Positions 1 through 8,810 of a stretch of 64,000 bases of DNA are shown piece by piece. Origin of the DNA: a bacterium (GTDB lineage: Bacteria; Armatimonadota; Abditibacteriia; Abditibacteriales; Abditibacteriaceae). The DNA is taken from positions 28,417 through 92,416 of the forward strand of contig SDZD01000024.1 in assembly GCA_004172935.1 (NCBI GenBank), in the 5' to 3' direction. Below the pieces are notes generated by a model. It searched no databases, was not told the DNA's origin, and was given only the letters and a program-made list of their open reading frames with translations. The position numbers and the translations under genes are program-made. Each line of letters begins with the position of its first letter. Within the stretch, counting starts at the first letter, position 1.

Positions 1-888
1 TGGCTCACCGAAGATGCCCGAAAGAGCCGCCGCTTCGCGCTGGGCGAAGAGGATTTCATCGTCGGTTACGGAGTCGATCAAACCACCCGATTCGTCGCGG
101 GCACGCAAAGCCTCTTCGGCACGCGCTGGGTGCCCGATACGAATAGCGGTTGCCACCGTTTCGGGAGCATCGACACCATGCCCTAGCACTAAAGGCGCGG
201 CGCCCGCTGCCTGAAAGCCGCACATTTTGGGCAGAGTCTCGATTTTGCCAAGGGCGTGGTACTCGCGGTAGCCCTTCCAGTAGGCGGTGATGTTGCCCGC
301 GTTGCCGACAGGGATAAAATGGAAGTCGGGAGCAAAGCCCAAAAAGTCGCACACCTCGAACGCACCCGTCTTTTGCCCTTCCAAACGGTAGGGGTTAAGA
401 GAGTTGAGCATGGCGATGGGGTAATTCGAGGTTAGGTCTTTGACGATGCGAAGACCATCATCGAAGTTGCCCTCGATGGCGAGAACGGTCGCGCCCGAAA
501 CCATCGCCTGAGCGAGTTTTCCAAGGGCGATATTGTTGTTGGGGATGAGAACCACGCAACGAATCCCCGCCACCGCGCAGTAAGCCGCTGCCGCCGCGCT
601 GGTGTTGCCAGTCGAAGCGCAGATGGCAACTGTAGCCCCGGCTTCGGCAGCTTTGGAGACGGCCATCGTCATGCCTCGGTCTTTGAAGGAGCCAGTTGGG
701 TTGGCGCCCTCAAACTTGAGGTAAAGTTCACAGTCGGGCGCGATTTGCGCCGCGAGACGGGGCGCATACACGAGCGGCGTGTTGCCTTCGCAGAGCGAGA
801 TAACAGGGGTTTGCTCGGATACAGGAAGGTGGGCGCGGTAGCTCTCGATGAGGCCGCGCCACATCATACCGCTCGAAAGAGATGTCAT
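1..888 (-). CDS. thrC: threonine synthase, C-terminal part cut by the window edge
   Basis: Pyridoxal-phosphate enzyme that converts O-phosphohomoserine to threonine, the last step of threonine synthesis. The open frame begins with ATG at 888 and runs off the window at base 1 (296 residues visible). Residues 31-40 carry the phosphate-contacting CEGNTPL segment, and the motif NPTGSFKDRG places the Schiff-base lysine at about K69. The segment ASTGNTSAAAAAY follows, as is typical of this fold type II family. The substrate-making partner hom lies on the same strand at 5965-7251, separated by two other genes, so the threonine genes are near each other but not a tight operon. The upstream gap to 995 is a divergent promoter region. 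No Shine-Dalgarno is evident. Identification is firm; the missing end is only the window boundary. Confidence 0.95.
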   Translation of the reverse strand, partial: MTSLSSGMMWRGLIESYRAHLPVSEQTPVISLCEGNTPLVYAPRLAAQIAPDCELYLKFEGANPTGSFKDRGMTMAVSKAAEAGATVAICASTGNTSAAAAAYCAVAGIRCVVLIPNNNIALGKLAQAMVSGATVLAIEGNFDDGLRIVKDLTSNYPIAMLNSLNPYRLEGQKTGAFEVCDFLGFAPDFHFIPVGNAGNITAYWKGYREYHALGKIETLPKMCGFQAAGAAPLVLGHGVDAPETVATAIRIGHPARAEEALRARDESGGLIDSVTDDEILFAQREAAALSGIFGEP

Positions 889-994
889 TGTGAGACTTAG
901 GTTTAGCGAATCGCGGCTTTGTTGCGTTTACTGTTTCTGTTTTTAAGACAAGCGTTTACCGGTATCATCCACGTTTTTTGTTGCTTTTTCCGCC

Positions 995-2596
995 ATGAAC
1001 TTAAAATCTGCCCTGCTCTTCGTCAGTCTTTTGCCAGTGCTGGGATCGTGTGCTTCAGCCCAAACGCCACCAAAAGATGCCGCCGTTCCCGTCGCCAATC
1101 AACCCGCCCCTGCCCAATCGCGCATGGGAATGAACCTGGCCGGCCCAGCCGATTGGAACACCGAACTGCCCTTCAACGATGTCTTCCATTTTTCACGTTA
1201 CTGGATTTCGCAGCGACGGGGCGAAGGCTGGGGAAAAGGTCCAAAACTCTCACTCGATGAACATGGTTGGGTCAAAGCACTCGAACCCAATTGCTTCGCC
1301 GAAACCCCGATGCTGACCGATATGAGGGGCCAGTTTCCGCACGGGCAATACGTGTGCTTGTACGAAGGCAAAGGCGAGGTAAAAATCAACAACGCCAGCA
1401 AAATTGTTTCGAGCGCGCCGGGGCGTATCGTGTTCGAGCCACAGGCCGAAAGCGGCATTTTCCTGCAAATCCTCTCGACCGAGCCAACCGACTACATTCG
1501 CAATATTCGCGTCTTGATGCCAGGCACCGAAAAGACAGTTCAGGACAATCCCTTCAATCCGGTATTTTTGGAGCGTTGGAAGGGAGTCAACACGCTGCGC
1601 TTCATGGATTGGATGCAAACCAACGGTTCGCAGGTCAAAGAGTGGAACGAACGCCCTAAAACCGACGACGCGACCTGGAGCCACAAGGGCATACCGTTGG
1701 AAATAATGATCGACTTGTGCAATAAACAGAAGCAGAACGGTTGGTTCTGCTTGCCAGTGCGCGCCAGCGACGATTACGTTCTCCAATTCGCCACCATGCT
1801 CAAGGCGCGCTTAAAGCCATCGCTGAAGGCGTATATCGAATATTCGAACGAGGTGTGGAACGGCGGCTTCGAGCAATGCCATTATGTCGGCGAACAGGGC
1901 ATGGCACTCAAGCTCGGCGAAAAACCGTGGGAAGCGGGCTGGCACTACACCGGACGCCGCTCGAAAGAAATCTTCGCCGTTGTGGACCGGGCCTTCGGTG
2001 GACGCGAAGCCGCCTCTAAACGCATCGTGCGCGTCATCGCAACACAGGGCGCTAATGCCTACGTGTCCGAACAAATTTTGGGATTTGAAGACACCGGAAA
2101 AAATGCTGATGCTCTCGCGGTCGCGCCCTACTTCGGACTCATGAGTCCATCCAGAGCCGCCGACCCAAATTCCAAAGTTCCCGCCGAAACGGTGGCGACA
2201 TGGACGACGACTCAGGTTCTCGATTACCTGGAAAACGTCTCGATTCCCGAAACCATCAAGTGGAACAAGGAGCAAAAAGCCATCGCCGACAAGTACGGGT
2301 TGAAACTTATCGCTTACGAAGGCGGACAACACGCTGTTGGCACAGCGGGCGGCGAAAACAACGAAGACCTGACTAAGTTGTTTCTGGCCGCGAACCGCGA
2401 TGAGCGCATGGGGCAGTTGTACACCAAATACCTCGACACATGGCGCGACTGCGGCGGCGACGTGTTCTGCAACTTCTCGTCGGTCAGTGGTTGGAGCAAA
2501 TGGGGAAGTTGGGGTCTACTCGAAAACCAAAACGACGACACAGCGAAATACCGTGCCGTCATGAATTGGAACGCAGCGAACACGCTCAAGAACTGA
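995..2596 (+). CDS. secreted lipoprotein-like protein, putative TIM-barrel glycoside hydrolase
   Basis: A 533-residue protein with a hydrophobic leader ending in LGSC (Cys about 19), which fits a lipoprotein signal, followed by a Pro/Ala-rich linker to about residue 42. The body has features seen in secreted (beta/alpha)8 glycosidase-like proteins: GMNLAG near the start, KGVNTLRFMDWM mid-way, YIEYSNEVWN (candidate acid/base Glu) and LIAYEGGQH (candidate nucleophile Glu). These two Glu-bearing strand ends at a plausible distance suggest a retaining clan GH-A-like enzyme, but no family is recognised with certainty and the substrate is unknown. It stands alone, divergent from thrC, and ends 4 bases before the convergent VIT-domain gene. 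Function as a polysaccharide hydrolase is inference; the presence of a secreted, Trp-rich barrel-like protein is what is seen. Confidence 0.65.
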   Translation: MNLKSALLFVSLLPVLGSCASAQTPPKDAAVPVANQPAPAQSRMGMNLAGPADWNTELPFNDVFHFSRYWISQRRGEGWGKGPKLSLDEHGWVKALEPNCFAETPMLTDMRGQFPHGQYVCLYEGKGEVKINNASKIVSSAPGRIVFEPQAESGIFLQILSTEPTDYIRNIRVLMPGTEKTVQDNPFNPVFLERWKGVNTLRFMDWMQTNGSQVKEWNERPKTDDATWSHKGIPLEIMIDLCNKQKQNGWFCLPVRASDDYVLQFATMLKARLKPSLKAYIEYSNEVWNGGFEQCHYVGEQGMALKLGEKPWEAGWHYTGRRSKEIFAVVDRAFGGREAASKRIVRVIATQGANAYVSEQILGFEDTGKNADALAVAPYFGLMSPSRAADPNSKVPAETVATWTTTQVLDYLENVSIPETIKWNKEQKAIADKYGLKLIAYEGGQHAVGTAGGENNEDLTKLFLAANRDERMGQLYTKYLDTWRDCGGDVFCNFSSVSGWSKWGSWGLLENQNDDTAKYRAVMNWNAANTLKN

Positions 2597-2600
2597 ATCG

Positions 2601-5600
2601 TTACCCGCCAGACTTTGGCTCAGAAGGAGTCAGATCAAGCGTGATTTCCGTGCGGTTATGCGCCGCGTCAGTCAATACGAAACGTACCTTATCGCCCGAT
2701 GCAACCTGCGATGGGAGAGCCGCACTCCAGCGCCCCGTCGCTTCGCGCGCCAGTTCGACACGCTCACCTGAGGCAAGGAACGCGCTCACGCGGTCAGTGC
2801 GCGCGTCACATTCAAGCTCCAAGCGTGGATTTTGAGGACTGAAGAACAGGCGCGCGTTTCCATCGGGGCCATTGTCTTCAACTGAAAAATGCATCACAAG
2901 TTGATGGCGTTCGCCTCGTTCGCCAACGACAATGACTTGTACGGCATAAGGTCCAGCAATAGCATGAGCTGGCACATCGAAGCGCGCTTCAAACGCGAGA
3001 GTTCGCGCATTCCATGTGAGAGGAAGAATCTCGCCAGATGGCAAAATGGCGATGACACGGCGACTGGCACGCGGCGCTTTCACCGAAATAAGCGGGTCGC
3101 CGGGTTTGAGGCGGTACTGTTCGGCAGTGAGAAATGGCTCACCCGCTGTGCGGCGCTCACGCTCGACATCCAAAAATGCCGACGCGGGTTTACCCGCGAT
3201 GCGAGCGCGCTCTTCAAGTTCGGCTTCGAGGTGCGCGATATTGATAGGGCTTGCCTTAGCAGCTCGCGATTCGAGAAGTCGGTAAGCCGTCTCATGCGCT
3301 CTTCCTCGCTTGGCACGCCATAGTTCCTGAGGCCCAGAATACTCTCGCCATTCGTTGTCGTTGGGGACATAGCGTGTCTCAGGAAATTTCTGATTCAAGA
3401 ATTCGAGCAACTCGCGCCGTTTTTTCGCGATGGGGGTTTCATCGGGAGTCTTAGCAATCTCCCTCGCCAATGCATCCGATAGGGAAAACACAACATCTGT
3501 GGGTTTTATCTCGAATAGATTTTGGCCTTTAGATTTTTTATCTTGCCTGACTTTTAGTGCCTGTAAATGACGGATGTCGTTTTGCAGTTGCTCGATACGA
3601 GTCACAGGCGCCTTTTGCAGTCGAGCAGCGAGCAGTTCACCTGCTTTAATTGATTGGCGGGTCTTGAACGCATAGTCGAGTTCGCTGAACAGGAAATAGC
3701 CGAAAGAGTACCTTTCGCGGTAATAGCGGTAATCGTTATAGCCAAAAATGTTGTACAGGTAATAATCTTCACCTGAGTTGTTCATCTGTCCTGCATCCAT
3801 CAAATTCAAAACTTGCTTTCGCAGTGACTCGAATTGCTCGCTGTCTTCCTGTTCCTGCATAAGCAGCTGCGCCAACTGGTGGCTGAGCGGGTAAATGCGT
3901 TGCCCGGCCTGTTGCTGCGAGCGATAGGCATAATAATTGGACAGGTTAGCTTTTTGCCTCCAACGTTCAAACTGCGCTTTGTACTTTTTGAAATCAGGCC
4001 CGCTTTCGTGCCCAGCCTTGATCTCATCAGCCATCTTCTGATCCCATAAAGCGAGAGTTCCTCCGAACACCCTTTGGGCAGCAAATTCTTGCCAATCGTT
4101 TGCCCGCCCACCAGTGGAACCAAAGAGAGGCCCTAATGTAATAGCTCTCTCGAAACGACGCTTTAGCGACGTAACCACAGTTGGAGCACGATTTTCAAAA
4201 CGGGCGGTCTGAAACTGCACAGCGAGAAATTGCATCCGCGTGTTGAAAGCGTCGCTGCTCGTTCTAGAATTATAGCCCGCATTAAGGCGGAACTTTTCGT
4301 TCTGAGCTTTGAATTGCTTTACCAGAGCAGCGTAACGTGCCGTCGAGCGACCATTGTTTTTTGTCTCGACCTCATCCATTATTTGTCGCGTTATGCGCTC
4401 GATCTGGATGCTGGCACTATTGGAATTGTTTTGTAGTTCGAGCGGGTCACGCGCCCCGGCTTTAATGAGATTCGCCTCACGCTTCTTCCAGATGGCAGCG
4501 GCCTGAGGATCGCGGAGTTCAACAGCTTCGTGAGTGGAACGCACTCTTCGTAGTTCCCTGTTCAGAGAGGGGCCGACTTCAACAACGCCCCGTTTAACTT
4601 GGCGGGCAGAAGCATTAAGTTCAGTCAATGTACGCCTACGCGCCGCAATCTCTTTTGGCTCTCCCTGCGCGATGCTTTGTGCCAGCAAATTCGCCGCTTC
4701 ATATTGCTCCTGTGCCAATACCTCTGCCAGATAGCGCTCTCTTTCGACTTTGGGAATGGCGAGCCAACTCGTCCACTTCGAGGGAATGCCAAAGCGTTTC
4801 GAGAGTTCGGTCACCCGTTCGGCGTTGCTCTCATCAGCCGATAGGGCAGTCATCTGGTCATGCGCCCATAATTTTTCAGCAGTGCTGCTAGACGCAACCT
4901 CACCGTGGAAATTCAACTTCAGGCTTCGATTTCCCAGACTCACCACCGCATTTCCATCTCGCTTAAAGCGGCCCGAAACCACGAGCATCTCACCGCCCGC
5001 CAATTTCTCCAATCGTGGCGATTGGACATCATAGGTTTCCACTCCCGAAATTTTGAGAGAAGGACTGTTCACAACGGCATCGGGCACAAGCGACAGGGAA
5101 AAGAAGCCATCGTTTTGAGCAGCGCCACGCGCACACGTCAAACTGGCGCGGAGCGGCATCGGGCGCAAAGGAAATTTGAGGGTGAGGTCATCGCCCGAAC
5201 GGACGTTTGATTTTTGCAAAGCCCATACACCATCTTTAACTTCGCCTTCGCTCGCCTTAGCATCGGAAGAGTCTTCGATTTGCGCCTGAAACGAAATATC
5301 GAGCGGAGTCTGGGTTTCGGCGCGCAGCGGAAACTTCCACTGGAGAGAATCCTTGCTCGCGTCGAGAACCTCGACGTACTGAACCTCAATTTTAAGGTCT
5401 TGCTGTGCCAGGACAGGAAAAACAGTGGCTTTGAAGGAATTCTTCGTCAACAACTCAACCAAAGCCGGGTCACGCTGACGCCGCGTGATGTAGTCATAGA
5501 TATGCGCCACTCGCTCACGCGCCACAATGCGCGCGGGCACCTTCTCGTCTCCATACCAGTAAGCAAAGCCCGTAACCACCGCACCGGGCGGCGCCGTGTA

Positions 5601-5819
5601 CATCAAACGGGCTTCGATACGTGAGCCATTGGGGTTCGAATAAATCGTCGTGACGCTCGTCTGCGCAAACGCGCCGCTGATGCGTGTTTGCACTTGCAAC
5701 GACTTGGGCAAAAGCGCCTGGACATTATTGGTTGTATCGAACACAGCGACAGCATGGGCAGCCTTCCAACTGCTCATAAGCAACGCGAAAACAATTACAA
5801 ACCGGAGCACTAACTTCAT
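2601..5819 (-). CDS. large secreted VIT-domain protein without an evident VWA domain
   Basis: A 1072-residue protein with a clear signal peptide (about residues 1-23, ending AHA). Residues about 30-160 resemble a VIT (vault/inter-alpha-trypsin) domain: paired beta strands, then AYWYGDEKVPARIVARERVAHIYD-like sequence and KVEVQYVEVL-like ending. In most bacterial proteins VIT is followed by a VWA domain with a MIDAS motif (DxSxS); no such motif is visible here. Instead there is a long charged helical middle (about 330-870, rich in Gln/Arg/Glu, with a Tyr-rich patch YYLYNIFGYNDYRYYRERY) and a C-terminal beta-sandwich pair (about 880-1065). It is probably exported to the periplasm or surface. No functional partner is adjacent. 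Role unknown; the VIT assignment rests on sequence feel and should be tested by profile search. Confidence 0.6.
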   Translation of the reverse strand: MKLVLRFVIVFALLMSSWKAAHAVAVFDTTNNVQALLPKSLQVQTRISGAFAQTSVTTIYSNPNGSRIEARLMYTAPPGAVVTGFAYWYGDEKVPARIVARERVAHIYDYITRRQRDPALVELLTKNSFKATVFPVLAQQDLKIEVQYVEVLDASKDSLQWKFPLRAETQTPLDISFQAQIEDSSDAKASEGEVKDGVWALQKSNVRSGDDLTLKFPLRPMPLRASLTCARGAAQNDGFFSLSLVPDAVVNSPSLKISGVETYDVQSPRLEKLAGGEMLVVSGRFKRDGNAVVSLGNRSLKLNFHGEVASSSTAEKLWAHDQMTALSADESNAERVTELSKRFGIPSKWTSWLAIPKVERERYLAEVLAQEQYEAANLLAQSIAQGEPKEIAARRRTLTELNASARQVKRGVVEVGPSLNRELRRVRSTHEAVELRDPQAAAIWKKREANLIKAGARDPLELQNNSNSASIQIERITRQIMDEVETKNNGRSTARYAALVKQFKAQNEKFRLNAGYNSRTSSDAFNTRMQFLAVQFQTARFENRAPTVVTSLKRRFERAITLGPLFGSTGGRANDWQEFAAQRVFGGTLALWDQKMADEIKAGHESGPDFKKYKAQFERWRQKANLSNYYAYRSQQQAGQRIYPLSHQLAQLLMQEQEDSEQFESLRKQVLNLMDAGQMNNSGEDYYLYNIFGYNDYRYYRERYSFGYFLFSELDYAFKTRQSIKAGELLAARLQKAPVTRIEQLQNDIRHLQALKVRQDKKSKGQNLFEIKPTDVVFSLSDALAREIAKTPDETPIAKKRRELLEFLNQKFPETRYVPNDNEWREYSGPQELWRAKRGRAHETAYRLLESRAAKASPINIAHLEAELEERARIAGKPASAFLDVERERRTAGEPFLTAEQYRLKPGDPLISVKAPRASRRVIAILPSGEILPLTWNARTLAFEARFDVPAHAIAGPYAVQVIVVGERGERHQLVMHFSVEDNGPDGNARLFFSPQNPRLELECDARTDRVSAFLASGERVELAREATGRWSAALPSQVASGDKVRFVLTDAAHNRTEITLDLTPSEPKSGG

Positions 5820-5916
5820 ATCGTAATATCTTTAGAAGTAAGCGCACACACAGAGTTTCGCCAAAAATAATTTCATATGAAAAGCTGAGGTTCTGTCTCA
5901 AATGGGCCTATGGCAT

Positions 5917-5947
5917 AAAAAAAGCCGCCCCATTTGGGGCGGCTTTT
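5917..5947 (-). terminator. intrinsic terminator of hom
   Basis: A GC-rich inverted repeat (AAGCCGCCCC, loop ATTT, GGGGCGGCTT) flanked by A-runs on one side and T-runs on the other lies just beyond the hom stop codon. On the minus strand the right arm is followed by a run of T. It separates hom from the VIT-domain gene. Confidence 0.85.
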
Positions 5948-5964
5948 TCTGAGAAGACAGTACC

Positions 5965-7251
5965 TTATTCGCCTTCGACGCGCAGAACGGAGCTGACTTC
6001 GCGCACGACTTCCAATGCCTCGAAGCCTTTGAGCGATTGGTTCATGGCCTCCTGAGTGGTATCGTGCGTCATCCAGAAGATTTCGGCCTCGCCGCGCTCG
6101 GTCTTCTTCTGAACAATAGATTCGATGGATACACCGTTATCGCCGAGGATGCCCGCGATTTGGGCGATGGCGCCGGGGCGATCTTTCACCTGCATTCGCA
6201 CACAGAAACGAGTCAACGCCTCGGAGAAGGGCAACATGCGTACTTTCTCTTCTGGAGCGTGGTCGATGTTGCGAATGCCGCGCAAACGGTTTTTGGCAGC
6301 TTCGATGAGGTCGCCTACCACTGCGCTGCCCGTCGGGTGCGAACCTGCGCCGCGACCGTAGAACATAGTTTCGCCGACAGCATCGCCGCGAACCCAGATG
6401 GCGTTGAAAGCATCGCCCACGCTGGCAAGCGGGTGCGCCAGCGGCAACAGCGCAGGGTGGACGCGCAGTTCAAGGGAGCCATCTTTGTGGCGACGAGCCA
6501 AAGCGATGAGCTTGATGGCGTAGCCCAGTTCCGCCGCGTACTCGATGTCACGCGCCGAAACTTTGGTGATACCTTCGCGGTAGATGTCGTCGAGATCAAC
6601 GGGAGTGTCGAAGGCGATTCCAGCCACGATAGCGAGCTTGTACTGGGTATCGAAGCCATCGACATCGGAGCTGGGTTCGGCTTCGGCGTAGCCCAAATCC
6701 TGCGCTTCGGCGAGAACGGCGTGATAATCGGCGCCTTCGCGTGTCATCTTCGACAGAATGAAGTTGGTGGTGCCGTTCAAAATCGCCAGCACTTCTTCGA
6801 CACGGTTGCCCGCCAACGATTCGCGCAGTGGCTTGATGAGAGGAATACCGCCGCCAACAGCGCCCTCGAACAGCAGGTCAACGTTGTTCTCATCGGCAAC
6901 CCGACGCAGCAACGGGCCTTCTTTAGCGAGCAGTTCCTTGTTGGCCGTGACTACCGACTTACCCGAACGCAAAGCACGCAAAACGAAGTCGCGCGCAGGT
7001 TCGACACCGCCGATGAGTTCGGCCACGATGTCGATTTCAGGGTCGTTCAAAACGAGGTCGGGATTGTTGGAAACGATGTCGGCGGGGCAGCCCCAACTAG
7101 CCGCGCGCGAGGGAGTGCGCGTAGCGACAGCCTTAATTTCGAGCTTCGCGCCCAGCCGCTTTTCGATGATCTCTTTATTCTTTTGCAGCACCTCATAGGT
7201 GCCGCCGCCGACCGTTCCCAAACCTAAAATCCCAACGCTGACTGTTTTCAT
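5965..7251 (-). CDS. hom: homoserine dehydrogenase
   Basis: NAD(P)-dependent reduction of aspartate semialdehyde to homoserine, the branch-point step towards threonine and methionine. The N-terminal Rossmann segment GILGLGTVGGG is at the start of the protein. The central catalytic region contains ANKELLAKEGP, FEGAVGGGIPLI, NGTTNFILSKM and DVDGFDTQYKLAI, and the last about 80 residues (VKDRPGAIAQIAGILGDNGVSIESI) form an ACT domain for threonine feedback. The open frame could be extended to a TTG at 7278, but the ATG at 7251 puts the Rossmann fold directly at the N-terminus as in other family members, so that start is preferred (428 residues). No aspartokinase is fused. The gene ends at an intrinsic terminator. 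thrC follows on the same strand about 5 kb on. Confidence 0.96.
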   Translation of the reverse strand: MKTVSVGILGLGTVGGGTYEVLQKNKEIIEKRLGAKLEIKAVATRTPSRAASWGCPADIVSNNPDLVLNDPEIDIVAELIGGVEPARDFVLRALRSGKSVVTANKELLAKEGPLLRRVADENNVDLLFEGAVGGGIPLIKPLRESLAGNRVEEVLAILNGTTNFILSKMTREGADYHAVLAEAQDLGYAEAEPSSDVDGFDTQYKLAIVAGIAFDTPVDLDDIYREGITKVSARDIEYAAELGYAIKLIALARRHKDGSLELRVHPALLPLAHPLASVGDAFNAIWVRGDAVGETMFYGRGAGSHPTGSAVVGDLIEAAKNRLRGIRNIDHAPEEKVRMLPFSEALTRFCVRMQVKDRPGAIAQIAGILGDNGVSIESIVQKKTERGEAEIFWMTHDTTQEAMNQSLKGFEALEVVREVSSVLRVEGE

Positions 7252-7313
7252 TCGCAAAGAGTGTGACTTCTCAGTCAAAAGTGCTTCACCTCAGTTCGGC
7301 AAAACCCCATAAA

Positions 7314-7883
7314 TTATGGCTCAAAATAACCACCATAGTAGGCTCCGAAGACGGTATCGAATTGTTCCAAGAAGTTGTAGGAGTATTTACAATTCGACCA
7401 GACATCAAGGCGCTCGAATTTTTCCTGCTCGCTCAAGGTCGCATCTTCCAACGATTGAAGGGTGGAACGTATGCTGGGTGCGCTGTCTGTTTCTGGGCTG
7501 CTACCTTCGATCACCTGATGAGGGTCGATCACCAAAAACTTCTCATTGGGGTTAGCGATGAGCATGTCGAGCCATCCCAGAAAAGTCTCGACATCGGATT
7601 GGGACAACTCATTGGGAAACCAGCTCAGAAGCAACGGCACCCGGCGAAGAAATTCATCCTTAGCCGAACTCCAATCGCGCACGAAATACATATCGTACCA
7701 ACCATGCTCGGTGTCTAGGACAACCCATATATGCTCTGGCCGAAAAAATAATAACCAAGCCAGCGGCAGCTGATGGCGCGAATCCATGTATACCCGCTCG
7801 CTTCCATCTGCCCGTTTATAATGCTGCTCGGAAGTAAGAGCTGAAACGTCGTCGGTGAAATAGAGATAGGCCCGATTCGCCAT
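7314..7883 (-). CDS. small cytosolic protein of unknown function (MANRxYLY-type)
   Basis: A 189-residue protein with no signal peptide or membrane segment. It begins MANRAYLYFTDD, an opening I associate with an uncharacterised family of single-domain cytosolic proteins (DUF7822-like); this is recollection and needs a profile search. The middle is rich in Trp, Tyr and Leu (PLAWLLFFRPEHIW, TFLGWLDMLI) and ends GAYYGGYFEP. It lies 12 bases downstream of the HD-GYP-like gene on the same strand, so the two are probably co-transcribed. No catalytic motif is visible and no function is assigned. Confidence 0.7.
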   Translation of the reverse strand: MANRAYLYFTDDVSALTSEQHYKRADGSERVYMDSRHQLPLAWLLFFRPEHIWVVLDTEHGWYDMYFVRDWSSAKDEFLRRVPLLLSWFPNELSQSDVETFLGWLDMLIANPNEKFLVIDPHQVIEGSSPETDSAPSIRSTLQSLEDATLSEQEKFERLDVWSNCKYSYNFLEQFDTVFGAYYGGYFEP

Positions 7884-7895
7884 CGCGAGGCGAGG

Positions 7896-8726
7896 TTAGC
7901 CCAAATCGTGGGCTAGAGCGACTAATTTGGGGTCGAACTGTCCGCCCGCGCCCTTGTCGATTTGCGTCAGCGCTTCCGAGCGCGAAAGGGCAGGACGGTA
8001 GGCACGCGGTTCGAGCATAGCCTGATAGGCGTCGGCGAGGTTGATGAGACGGGCGCCGAGCGGCAACTCTTCGCCTCTGGGTTCGCCGGGGGTGCCCTGC
8101 CCATCGAAACGGGTGTGGTGGTAGCGCACGACGGGGACCAGATGCGCCAAAAACTCGACGGGGCGAATCATTTCGGCGCCGACCGTCGTGTGGTTGCGGG
8201 CGTTCTTCAGTTCATCTTGAGTCAAAGGGCGTGGCAAAGCTGCCAACTTCTGGCTCTGGTTGATGAGACCAATGTTGTGAATCCACGCGGCGCACTCAAG
8301 TTCATCGATGTGCGAATCGGAGAGGCCCATAATGCCGCCCATTTTGCCGACGTGCCCAACCACAGCCTGCGTATGCCCTGAGGTGTAGGTGCTTTGGCCA
8401 TCGATGAAATCCATCATGTCGCGGATAGAGCGAAGGTAGATGGCGCGCACATCGGGGCGCTGTTCTTCTTCGGGGGCACCAGCTTTTTCGCGCAAAACGT
8501 CCACGACTTTAAGCAGCACCGTGTAAAGAGCGAGTTGCAGATCGCTCTCGTTGACATAGCGCAACGAGGCACCTCCTGTAGCGCGGACATCATTGAGGAT
8601 GTCCTGAAGTAGAGGCAACGAATTGTCTTCGAGATGGCGAATGAGGGCTTGCGCGGACGACATAAGAGATGAACCAGTATTGTTTGGCACTGGATTGACC
8701 AACAATTTAGAAGATTGCGGAGACAT
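7896..8726 (-). CDS. HD-GYP-like domain protein with altered metal-binding residues
   Basis: A 276-residue protein with an N-terminal helical part (about 1-100) and a C-terminal HD-GYP-type phosphohydrolase fold. The expected helices are present: SGHTQAVVGHVGKMGG, AAWIHNIGLINQSQKL, HTTVGAEMI, VVRYHHTRFDGQGTPGEPRGEELPLGARLINLADAYQAML and SEALTQIDKGAGGQFDP. However, the defining HD pair reads HN, the GYP reads GTP, and the usual catalytic Lys after HDIG is replaced, so cyclic-di-GMP hydrolysis is doubtful. ATG codons lie at 8732 and 8726. The sequence AGAGGAG abuts the first and sits 6 bases before the second, so 8726 is chosen. It is divergent from pstS and probably co-transcribed with the small unknown gene downstream. 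A regulatory or receptor role is inferred. Confidence 0.8.
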   Translation of the reverse strand: MSPQSSKLLVNPVPNNTGSSLMSSAQALIRHLEDNSLPLLQDILNDVRATGGASLRYVNESDLQLALYTVLLKVVDVLREKAGAPEEEQRPDVRAIYLRSIRDMMDFIDGQSTYTSGHTQAVVGHVGKMGGIMGLSDSHIDELECAAWIHNIGLINQSQKLAALPRPLTQDELKNARNHTTVGAEMIRPVEFLAHLVPVVRYHHTRFDGQGTPGEPRGEELPLGARLINLADAYQAMLEPRAYRPALSRSEALTQIDKGAGGQFDPKLVALAHDLG

Positions 8727-8810
8727 CTTCATCTCCTCTTAAACCAACAGCGAACGGGAAGGATAAAAATGTAACCGCAAATTCCACAAGGCAACCACCA
8801 ATTTAATCCT

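Noticed and set aside
6037..7227. Long open frame (396 codons) on the plus strand opposite hom
   Set aside because: It is antisense to a well-conserved hom gene; the composition (Gly/Ala/Val/Arg/Glu-rich) is what reverse reading of GC-biased codons produces, and no domain is recognisable.
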